A stretch of 5,113 nt of DNA, taken from contig QOAX01000304.1 of assembly GCA_003972865.1 (NCBI GenBank), positions 1 to 5,113 on the forward strand, read 5' to 3'. Below, piece after piece: positions 1 through 5,113 of the stretch. Source of the DNA: Verrucomicrobiota bacterium (GTDB lineage Bacteria > Verrucomicrobiota > Verrucomicrobiia > Limisphaerales > UBA1096). The notes under the pieces are model-generated. The model did no database searches, had not been told where the DNA came from, and saw nothing but the letters and a program-made list of their open reading frames with translations. Numbering within the stretch: position 1 is the stretch's first letter; each line of letters begins with the position of its first letter. The position numbers and the translations under genes were made by a program.

Positions 1-366
1 GCCCCATTATCGCTGACGTCCTACAGACCCGCCGGGCACCCTATCGGGCGCGCGCGGATTGACGGGTGTTCCGTAGTGCGCGTTCAAGACGAATATTCCG
101 TGGGTCAACTCGTCGGTGATAGTTTTGCCGACCATCGTGGCCCCGGCCTCGACAAGCGTGTTTACCGCCCACGCAGTGGGGGTGGCAGGCTCGTGGGCAG
201 CTTTCCAGTCGGGATTGCTGCCGCCTGTGACATATCCGGCGACATCGAGTATGTCTTTGGCGGCGAAAGTTAGACTAGTCAAAGGCGCATCTGATGCCCC
301 TTCGAGATACACGCCGGTGTCTTTACAAAATGCGTTCAGTGTATCGTCAATCTTGATTCGCACCAT
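1..366 (-). pseudogene. Amidase-signature family enzyme, N-terminal part, frame broken in the Gly-Ser motif
   Basis: This is the N-terminal third of an amidase-signature (AS) hydrolase, a family that hydrolyses amides with a Ser-cisSer-Lys triad; the substrate cannot be told. The sequence shows FAAKDILDVAG with the expected catalytic Lys at residue 37, then LVEAGATMVGKTITDEL and the HYGTPVNPRAPDRVPGGS block that leads into the family's GGSSSGSA motif. Just after GGS the frame becomes VGRQR and stops at 7-9. Restoring one base around 16-27 gives a continuation (SAIMG) that runs open to the window edge, so a one-base loss is likely. The nucleophile Ser motif would lie outside the window. The ATG at 364-366 is chosen because GAGGG lies 7 bases upstream (374-378); the open frame extends to 450 but that would overlap the reductase. 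It lies 57 bases after the reductase stop on the same strand, probably cotranscribed. The family call is firm; true pseudogene versus sequence error is open. Confidence 0.8.
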
Positions 367-422
367 CACTCCACCCTCGACCGTAGACCTGTGAAATAAT
401 CCCACTGTTATCATTAAGAAAA

Positions 423-1412
423 TTACCGCATTCGGTTCTCGCCGCGCCACATGTCGGGGCTGCTGCCAAGGTTGCCCTTGATGCCTTCGGTCAACTCATC
501 CAGCTCTTTGATGATCTCGTCAGGCAGAGTCAAGTCGAAGGCGGGCAGGTTCAGGGCAACCTCGTCGGCGTTGCGTGCGCCGACCAACACCGAGCTTACA
601 CCTTCGTGCGCCCTCACCCATGCCAGTGCGACATGGGCCATAGGCTGACCGATTCGCTGGCATACCTCTCCATAGCGGGCGATCACTTCAAATAGCTCCT
701 CCTCCATGCCTTGCTGGCCATGCATGGCTTGAGGTCTCGTGGACGCGAAGTGCCTTGAGCGCGCTATCCCGTCAGGCACCTCGTCAGCATTGGCATATCT
801 GCCGGTCAGGAGTCCCTGCATAAGAGGGCTGTAGGTCATCAGGCCAATGTTGTTCTGCCGGCACTTCGGGAAAATCTCGTATTCGATGGGTCGCCAAAGC
901 AAGCTGTAGGGGAGCTGGTTGACCTCGATGTGGCCGACTTCCAGCAGGTCTGACAGGTCTTGGACCCCAAAGTTGCAGACGCCCAGCGCCCGAACTTTGC
1001 CTTCGTCGACCAGGCCCTGCAAAGCTCCCATCGTGTCGGCGATGGGGATTTCGTGGTTGGGCCAATGGATCAGGTACAGGTCGATGTAGTCGGTGCCCAT
1101 CCTCGAAAGGCTGCGTTCGCAAGAGTTCCGCACGTCGTCGGGCGACAGGTGACTGTCGCCCACCTTAGTGACGATTACCGCCTGGTCGCGCCTGCCTTTT
1201 AACGCTTTGCCGAGAACTTCCTCCGATTTGCCAGCGCCATAACCCTCGGCGGTGTCGAAGAAGTTGATTCCTGCGTCCAGCGAAGCGTGCACTGCCGCTA
1301 TGGAGTCGGCGTCGTCCTGGTCGCCCCACACGTTGCCGCCCGCAAAAGGCCAGCACCCCAACGTAAACTCAGAGACTTCGATATCTGATGTTCCCAGCTT
1401 GTTGTATTTCAA
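423..1412 (-). CDS. Aldo/keto reductase
   Basis: A 329-residue cytosolic NADPH-type aldo/keto reductase with a (beta/alpha)8 barrel, of the usual length. The catalytic tetrad is complete: Asp53 and Tyr58 in GINFFDTAEGYG, Lys83 in VTK, His116 in LIHWP. The cofactor-side segments YSPLMQGLLTGRY (about 194-206) and VGARNADEVALNL (277-289) are also present. It resembles the subfamily often annotated as general stress or L-glyceraldehyde-type reductases; the true substrate is unknown. The start is TTG at 1410-1412: an AAGGAG ribosome binding site sits 5 bases upstream (1418-1423), and the protein begins MKYNKLGTSDIEVSEFTLG as family members do. The gene has its own predicted promoter about 30 bases upstream and is followed on the same strand by the amidase, suggesting a two-gene transcript. 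No frameshift, internal stop or missing catalytic residue is seen. Confidence 0.95.
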   Translation of the reverse strand: MKYNKLGTSDIEVSEFTLGCWPFAGGNVWGDQDDADSIAAVHASLDAGINFFDTAEGYGAGKSEEVLGKALKGRRDQAVIVTKVGDSHLSPDDVRNSCERSLSRMGTDYIDLYLIHWPNHEIPIADTMGALQGLVDEGKVRALGVCNFGVQDLSDLLEVGHIEVNQLPYSLLWRPIEYEIFPKCRQNNIGLMTYSPLMQGLLTGRYANADEVPDGIARSRHFASTRPQAMHGQQGMEEELFEVIARYGEVCQRIGQPMAHVALAWVRAHEGVSSVLVGARNADEVALNLPAFDLTLPDEIIKELDELTEGIKGNLGSSPDMWRGENRMR

Positions 1413-1417
1413 GACGA

Positions 1418-1423
1418 CTCCTT
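1418..1423 (-). promoter_or_regulatory. Ribosome binding site deciding the TTG start of the aldo/keto reductase
   Basis: On the minus strand this reads AAGGAG and lies 5 bases before the TTG at 1410-1412. No ATG in a comparable position would give the conserved MKYNKLG N-terminus, so this site supports the non-ATG start. Confidence 0.75.
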
Positions 1424-1441
1424 CAAAAAATATCCGCCGAC

Positions 1442-1469
1442 ATTATCTTGTCAGACGGATTGGAAGCAA
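1442..1469 (-). promoter_or_regulatory. Predicted sigma70-type promoter for the aldo/keto reductase
   Basis: On the minus strand a -10-like GATAAT (1442-1447, five of six consensus bases) is preceded after 16 bases by TTGCTT (1464-1469), a modest -35 match. Transcription would start near 1435, giving a short leader that contains the AAGGAG site. This is motif-based prediction only. Confidence 0.5.
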
Positions 1470-1795
1470 GCGAACAATCGCCACGAGATACCGCCTAAGC
1501 ACGTGTGTAAATGCGGCAATACGTCCACAGAATGATGATAGCGATTGTATACCAGAAGGGCTCGCAAAAGGTCGATCGAGTATAAGCGCAAGTTCGGATT
1601 GAGCGCATGCTTCGGGGCAGAGATCATATCGTGTGGTGACAATGCTAATCCGACGGCGAGATGCGGTCGACCGAAGGGGAGGCAGTGAAGCGGCGTTCGA
1701 CATATCGCGACGACGCAATCATGCGTTCACAAAGTCAGCGCTGGTTCAGGATAGAACCGTTTTGCCGACGCTGGAATCTATCAGAAAAATCCGGT

Positions 1796-2062
1796 TTATA
1801 AGCTTATTTTGATAACGGTAGCGCATGATTCCAGGGCCAGATTTGGGCTGGCCTTGTCGATGTCCTTGGACATCATCAGTTCCTGGTAGACTTTCTTGTC
1901 GGTGATTTCGACGTTGGGGCATCAGGCCATATCGGACACTTTGGGAACCCAGGCTTCGGCGCTCTGAGCGGCACTGAGCATAATCGTGGCACCGATTCAC
2001 AGCGAGATTGCCACGGCCTCGATGGCGATGGTTCCGATCTTGGTGGCGAATAGCTTCTTCAT
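1796..2062 (-). pseudogene. Small exported protein frame with two in-frame TGA codons
   Basis: From an ATG at 2060-2062 a single frame of 88 codons runs to TAA at 1796-1798, interrupted by TGA at codon 22 (1997-1999) and codon 47 (1922-1924). Read through, it has a signal-peptide layout: MKKLFATKIG, a hydrophobic stretch to about residue 31, then AAQSAEA with a likely cleavage site near residues 37/38. The mature part is about 50 residues, Lys/Asp-rich, with two Cys (48 and 80) in CPNVEITDKKVYQEL and LESCATVIKISL. An AGAGGG ribosome binding site 5 bases upstream (2068-2073) and the plausible protein composition argue that this frame was or is coding. I do not recognise the family. Overlapping frames in the same DNA give His/Arg-rich unlikely proteins. 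A recently inactivated gene or sequence errors is most likely; UGA readthrough is possible but unsupported. Confidence 0.6.
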
Positions 2063-2067
2063 GAGTG

Positions 2068-2073
2068 CCCTCT
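2068..2073 (-). promoter_or_regulatory. Ribosome binding site of the small exported protein frame
   Basis: On the minus strand this reads AGAGGG, 5 bases before the ATG at 2060-2062. It selects this frame over the overlapping one that starts at 2084, which would encode an improbable protein. Confidence 0.6.
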
Positions 2074-2134
2074 TTGAATTTCAATTCGACGATTCAATTT
2101 AAGCGCCATACACACCGGACTGCCTGATCTCAAA

Positions 2135-2163
2135 CTGACACTAACCTTATATTTTCTGACACT
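2135..2163. repeat. Direct repeat CTGACACT, two copies 21 bases apart
   Basis: CTGACACT occurs at 2135-2142 and again at 2156-2163. Start-to-start spacing is 21 bases, two turns of the helix, so both copies would face the same side of the DNA. It lies between the divergently oriented small exported-protein frame and the SGNH hydrolase gene, with the AT-rich stretch TTATATTTT between the copies. The position and phasing suit a regulator-binding site, but no regulator gene is in the window and the role is inferred. Confidence 0.5.
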
Positions 2164-2252
2164 TATTGACGTCCGCTCCTCGGTTCATCTATCGCGGATC
2201 GGCTGATTAGAGCATAACAAAGAACAAAGGCAGGAAGGACGAAGGACCTACC

Positions 2253-2282
2253 TAGACGTAGTCGAATTATCGTATGTATGAT
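2253..2282 (+). promoter_or_regulatory. Possible promoter for the SGNH hydrolase gene
   Basis: TAGACG (2253-2258, four of six -35 bases) is followed after 18 bases by TATGAT (2277-2282, five of six -10 bases). The start point would be near 2289, leaving a leader of about 60 bases before the ATG at 2352. A second weaker candidate begins with TTGACG near 2167. Motif evidence only. Confidence 0.35.
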
Positions 2283-2351
2283 TCGACGGCAGAAATAGCC
2301 CGCAGGCCGCCCCGAGCTACGAGGGCCAGATTTAGTTGAAGGTGACTTTTC

Positions 2352-2996
2352 ATGCCCAGTAAAAAAGTCCGAATGCTATTCATAGGTAACAGTTTCACAA
2401 CACGAAACGACCTGCCTGGCTTGCTGAGCGCGATCGCAAAGGCAGGGGCGGGCACAATGATCGAATCCAAAGTCATTGCGGCTGGCGGAGCGTCTTTGCG
2501 TCGCCACTGGAACGCCGGCGCCGCTGACACAATCACCGATGAGAAATGGGGTTACGTCGTGTTCCAAGAGCAGAGCACGCTGCCAATTAAAAATGGCAAA
2601 CGGTTCCATGAAAACGTCCGCGAGTTCGTGCCTGTAATGAAAGAAAGTGGCGCGACAATGGTTTTGTTCATGACTTGGGCCCGCAAACATGAACCAGAGA
2701 ATCAGAAACTGCTGACCGACAGCTACGACAGTATCGGAAAAGAACTCGCGGCGACTGTAGTCCCAGTGGGGTCTGCATGGCGGGAAATGCTTGAGAAACA
2801 CGACACGCCTGAGTTACATGCCGAAGATGGCAGCCATCCGACGCTCGCCGGGTCATACCTCGCAGCGTGCGTTTTCTATACAACACTGTTCGAAGGCGAC
2901 CTCAAGGATTTAGAAACTGAAGTCGAAGGCCTGTCTCATGAAGAACGCCGACTGCTCCAACAAATCGCCCAGTCTGCCTCCGGGAGTGAACAGTAA
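2352..2996 (+). CDS. SGNH/GDSL-type hydrolase, small cytosolic
   Basis: A 214-residue SGNH-fold hydrolase, probably an esterase or deacylase acting on an unknown ester. Block I is FIGNSFT with nucleophile Ser14; block II Gly45/Gly46 in AAGGASL supplies an oxyanion-hole residue; the last block EDGSHPTLAGSYLAA gives Asp159 and His162 with the usual DxxH spacing. The normal GxND block III is not evident: the segment VVFQEQST (69-76) stands at that position, as in SGNH subfamilies whose members start with IGNSFT. No signal peptide or membrane segment is present, so it should act in the cytosol. The ATG is supported by AAGGTG (2339-2344) 7 bases upstream. It is divergent from the small exported-protein frame and converges on the dehydratase gene with only 19 bases between the stop codons, so it is probably transcribed alone. 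Confidence 0.88.
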   Translation: MPSKKVRMLFIGNSFTTRNDLPGLLSAIAKAGAGTMIESKVIAAGGASLRRHWNAGAADTITDEKWGYVVFQEQSTLPIKNGKRFHENVREFVPVMKESGATMVLFMTWARKHEPENQKLLTDSYDSIGKELAATVVPVGSAWREMLEKHDTPELHAEDGSHPTLAGSYLAACVFYTTLFEGDLKDLETEVEGLSHEERRLLQQIAQSASGSEQ

Positions 2997-3015
2997 GACT
3001 GATATGTAAAGTTTA

Positions 3016-4161
3016 TTACCAGTCAGCTACGCTGCCATCTTCATGGAACCACTCATCTCCGCCCAACTCAGGCGCGTTGGAGTCGACGTTTCGGCACGCG
3101 GCGTCTTCGTCAATGTCGATGCCCAGACCTGGCTTGGTAGGAAGGTCGATGTAGCCGTCTCTGACTACCCAGTCTTGTTGAAGGAGTCCATTGCCCAGCC
3201 CTGCGTCAACCTGCTCTTGCATGAAGAAGTTGGGTATGCAGGCGTCAACCTGCATGCAAGCTGAAAAGGCTACTGGCCCAATCGCGCAATGAGGGGCCAC
3301 GTGAATGTAGTAAACCTCTGCCATGTTTGCTATTTTCTTCAACTCTGTTATGCCGCCACAATGGGCGACGTCTGGCTGGATGATGGCGACGGCGTTTGCC
3401 TCGAATATCTCCCTGAATTCCCAGCGACTTAGCAGCCGCTCCCCAGTGGCGATGGGAAATGGCACGGCTTGCGATACAACCTTTAGAGAATCTTTGTTTT
3501 CCTGAGGTATTGGCTCCTCCACAAATCCCGGACGCATACCTTTGATCTCGTTGCAAACCTCGATTGCCAGAGCCGGCGTCATCTTGGCGTGGAAGTCAAA
3601 AAACAGCTCAACATCATCGCCTACCCATTCGCGCATTATGTAGGCGGCTTTGACGAACTCATCAATTCTTTTTGGCGATTCATGCGCGCGCCACTTGCCT
3701 GCTGGTCCCGCTTTGAACGCCTTGTAGCCTCCTGCATTCTGTAACCATTCCAGACGTTCTCTGGATTGCTCCAGACCCTCTTCGCTGAGGTCGCGAATTC
3801 CCCAGTGTGCGTACACGCCAATCTTGTCCCTCGTGTTGCTGCCCATCAGTGCGTGCGCCGGAACGCCGTAGTGTTTCCCGGCAATGTCCCAGAGGGCCTG
3901 ATCAATGCCGGCGAGGGCAGACATAAGCACATTCCCGCCTCTGAAAAATGCGGAGCGATAGATGTTCTGCCAGTGGTGTTCTATCCGCAGTGGGTCCTCG
4001 CCGAGTAGATAGTCTGCCATTTCTTCGACAGCCGCCCACGTGCTTTTGGGCCTGCCTTCAAGGGTGGCCTCGCCCCAACCGACAATGCCAGTGTCGGTGG
4101 TTATCTTGACAAGCCTTGTCCGAACCTTCGGACGGAATTGTTCGATTTTGGCGATTTTCAA
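3016..4161 (-). CDS. dgoD: D-galactonate dehydratase-like enzyme, mandelate racemase/muconate lactonizing enzyme group
   Basis: An enolase-superfamily acid-sugar dehydratase of 381 residues, close to E. coli DgoD (382). DgoD removes water from D-galactonate to give 2-keto-3-deoxy-galactonate, using Mg2+. Counted from an in-frame codon at 4188, the metal ligands are Asp198 (FFDFH), Glu224 (FVEEP) and Glu250 (ATGER); the acid/base pair is His200 and His300 (VAPHC), with Glu325 (MQEQ) behind it. All spacings match E. coli DgoD exactly as I remember its sequence. WGEATLEGR, ALAGIDQALWDI and the C-terminal HEDGSVADW also match. The start chosen is TTG at 4159-4161, giving a family-like MKIAKIEQF, with GGAGGG 10 bases upstream (4172-4177); another TTG at 4186-4188 would add nine residues. 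No ATG fits. It lies 94 bases after the lipoprotein frame on the same strand. No other galactonate-pathway gene is present, so a different acid sugar is possible. Confidence 0.88.
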   Translation of the reverse strand: MKIAKIEQFRPKVRTRLVKITTDTGIVGWGEATLEGRPKSTWAAVEEMADYLLGEDPLRIEHHWQNIYRSAFFRGGNVLMSALAGIDQALWDIAGKHYGVPAHALMGSNTRDKIGVYAHWGIRDLSEEGLEQSRERLEWLQNAGGYKAFKAGPAGKWRAHESPKRIDEFVKAAYIMREWVGDDVELFFDFHAKMTPALAIEVCNEIKGMRPGFVEEPIPQENKDSLKVVSQAVPFPIATGERLLSRWEFREIFEANAVAIIQPDVAHCGGITELKKIANMAEVYYIHVAPHCAIGPVAFSACMQVDACIPNFFMQEQVDAGLGNGLLQQDWVVRDGYIDLPTKPGLGIDIDEDAACRNVDSNAPELGGDEWFHEDGSVADW

Positions 4162-4171
4162 TGCGATCTGA

Positions 4172-4177
4172 CCCTCC
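4172..4177 (-). promoter_or_regulatory. Ribosome binding site supporting the TTG start of the dehydratase
   Basis: On the minus strand this reads GGAGGG, ten bases before the TTG at 4159-4161. The spacing is slightly long, but the site lies inside the alternative longer reading from 4188, which makes the shorter family-like N-terminus more likely. Confidence 0.55.
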
Positions 4178-4222
4178 AATGACTGCAACAGTCTAATGGT
4201 TCCATATCAGTGATGTTGCGCG

Positions 4223-4231
4223 ATAATAGCA
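4223..4231 (-). promoter_or_regulatory. Possible extended -10 promoter for the dehydratase
   Basis: On the minus strand the site reads TGCTATTAT, an extended -10 element (TGn plus TATTAT), inside an AT-rich patch just after the lipoprotein frame's stop. No good -35 hexamer is seen 16-18 bases upstream. Its position would give a leader of about 55 bases before the TTG start. Prediction only. Confidence 0.35.
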
Positions 4232-4255
4232 TAGAATTATCAACCGCTTTGTCCA

Positions 4256-5035
4256 TCAGCCTTCCACAACCATACGAAGCAGTACGGTGTTGTCTACTTC
4301 GAGGTCGGAGCCCCAGATCAGCCGAGCCGACGTATCCCAGGGGATTTGGTTGTAGCCATCTTTAGGGCCGACATCGTTCTCTGTCCACTTGGTCGCCTCT
4401 GTCCAAGCGTTGTCGTTGAACTCGGCGCTGGCCCAATTTGTAGGAATCTCGGTGATCTCAAATTGGCAGTCATCGTCTGGATTGGAATCCTTCTCGCAAT
4501 CCTTGTTGAGTGGGGCGCGGTGGACAACGAGCGAAAACCATGCGGCGTTGGCCGCGGCCGCGACATCGCCGCTGGACGTGTCGGTTATCTGAGCGATGAT
4601 GCCGCCGTCTCCCATCTGATGGTTGCGCTCGCCGATATACTCCAGCCCGGAATCGGTTTCCTTGAAATCCTATGCCTCAATGGCAATCGTCAACGGGTAG
4701 GTGGCATCGAAGGTGATCGTCTCGGCGTTGAACGACCTCTCGGTCGTGATCGGCACAGAATCCTCGCCAACCAATTCGCCGTTCACATACAAGGCAAACT
4801 AGTTGTCGGCCCATACATCGGCTCTGAAACTCGCGGAACCGGCGGTCCGTTCGGTGTCGACTTTCTCAGTCGATTCTGGCGCGTTGGAGCTGGCGGCTCC
4901 AGAGTTGGCATCAGTCGTCGCAACGCTTGGGGAGGTCTGTGGGTCTTGCGCAGAGTTGTCGCCGCATGCCGTGACGATCAGTGCCAGTGTGCAAGCGGCT
5001 AAGGCGAATGAGCGAAAACGCGTTTCCCTGATCAT
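4256..5035 (-). pseudogene. Lipoprotein with C-terminal beta-sandwich-like domain, two in-frame TAG codons
   Basis: One frame of 260 codons runs from ATG (5033-5035) to TGA (4256-4258), broken by TAG at codon 79 (4799-4801) and codon 122 (4670-4672). Residues 1-24 are a lipoprotein signal: MIRETRFRS, a hydrophobic stretch, then lipobox VTAC with lipidated Cys24. A Ser/Ala/Thr/Asp-rich linker follows to about residue 65. From there a domain rich in Trp and acidic residues begins SFRADVWADN, then FALYVNGELVGEDSVP after the first TAG, and ends TSARLIWGSDLEVDNTVLL. Its look suggests a carbohydrate-binding-like beta sandwich; that is a guess and the family has no function I can name. Both sides of each TAG read as one continuous domain, so the stops interrupt a real protein. 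The first TAG most likely replaces Trp (ADN-W-FALYVNG). The ribosome binding site is weak. Same-strand neighbour downstream is the dehydratase. Mutation, sequence error or, less likely, amber suppression could explain it. Confidence 0.7.
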
Positions 5036-5113
5036 AAATCCACTTTGTTACTCTTAGGCAAAACCTTTGAGGCCCATAACCTCGCAAGTCTGAGACGCTG
5101 CCGGCATTCTTCA

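Larger units (their letters stand above)
1413..1795. other. Gap of 383 bases without a convincing gene
   Basis: Apart from the reductase promoter and ribosome binding site at its left end, nothing recognisable is present. Open frames of up to 91 codons exist on the minus strand (for example 1443-1718), but their predicted proteins are Arg- and Ser-rich, match no family I know and lack good ribosome binding sites. No tRNA cloverleaf, repeat array or insertion-sequence end was found. A short hairpin (GGTTC/GAACC, 1743-1758) followed by GTTTT is too weak to call a terminator. Confidence 0.5.

Noticed and set aside
1443..1718. A 91-codon minus-strand open frame upstream of the aldo/keto reductase
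   Set aside because: Composition is Arg/Ser-rich, there is no clear ribosome binding site and no recognisable motif, and it runs over the predicted promoter of the reductase.
1743..1763. Hairpin GGTTC/GAACC followed by GTTTT
   Set aside because: The stem is short and no plus-strand gene ends here, so a terminator role has no support.
1746..2084. A 112-codon minus-strand open frame overlapping the small exported protein
   Set aside because: Its product is His/Arg/Gln-rich and looks like an out-of-frame reading; the frame with AGAGGG and a signal peptide is the better one despite its TGA codons.
2376..2801. A 141-codon minus-strand open frame inside the SGNH hydrolase gene
   Set aside because: The plus strand encodes a recognised hydrolase with an intact active site and ribosome binding site; the antisense protein shows no family features.
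2997..3024. GACTG/CAGTC inverted repeat between the convergent SGNH and dehydratase genes, possible bidirectional terminator
   Set aside because: The stem is only 5 base pairs with an 18-base loop and no U-run on either side.
3071..4891. Shared 12-mer GGCGCGTTGGAG near 3072 and 4880
   Set aside because: Both copies encode SNAPE on the minus strand in unrelated proteins and the similarity ends there; best seen as coincidence.
4346..5002. A 218-codon open frame on the plus strand antisense to the lipoprotein
   Set aside because: The protein is Gly/Arg/Val-rich with no family features, and the opposite strand encodes a signal peptide, lipobox and coherent domain. It is open as a by-product of the codon bias of the minus-strand gene.
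1796..5035. Genome-wide reassignment of TGA or TAG to Trp
   Set aside because: Both TGA and TAG would have to be reassigned, yet the intact genes use TGG for Trp throughout, and the lipoprotein frame itself ends with TGA.

Overview
The window reads as chromosomal DNA from a free-living bacterium that uses the standard genetic code: three intact enzyme genes use TGG for Trp and end on ordinary stops. Two of those enzymes start at TTG codons. One gene carries a lipoprotein signal peptide. The gene set (aldo/keto reductase, DgoD-like enolase-superfamily dehydratase, amidase-signature enzyme, small SGNH hydrolase) suggests a heterotroph that breaks down small organic molecules. The taxon cannot be fixed from sequence alone. 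There are no tRNAs, rRNAs, CRISPR arrays or insertion sequences.

Layout from left to right. (1) On the minus strand, a TTG-started aldo/keto reductase (1412 to 423) has its own promoter and is followed after a 57-base gap by the N-terminal third of an amidase (366 to 1). The amidase frame breaks inside its Gly-Ser active-site motif just before the window edge. (2) 1413-1795 holds the reductase promoter and otherwise nothing convincing. (3) On the minus strand, a small exported-protein frame (2062 to 1796) has a strong ribosome binding site but two in-frame TGA codons. (4) 2063-2351 is a divergent control region containing a CTGACACT direct repeat spaced 21 bases apart. (5) On the plus strand, an intact SGNH hydrolase (2352-2996) converges with (6) a minus-strand galactonate dehydratase-like gene (4161 to 3016) that has every metal and acid/base residue of the family. 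(7) Upstream on the same strand, a lipoprotein frame (5035 to 4256) reads through about 260 codons but is broken by two in-frame TAG codons.

The main point of interest is that three of the six genes are disrupted: two by pairs of same-type stop codons in otherwise unshifted frames, one by a frameshift. The intact enzymes look fully functional. Recent pseudogenisation or sequence error is the simplest explanation; recoding is a less likely alternative that can be tested. I see no clear evidence for a new multi-gene system.
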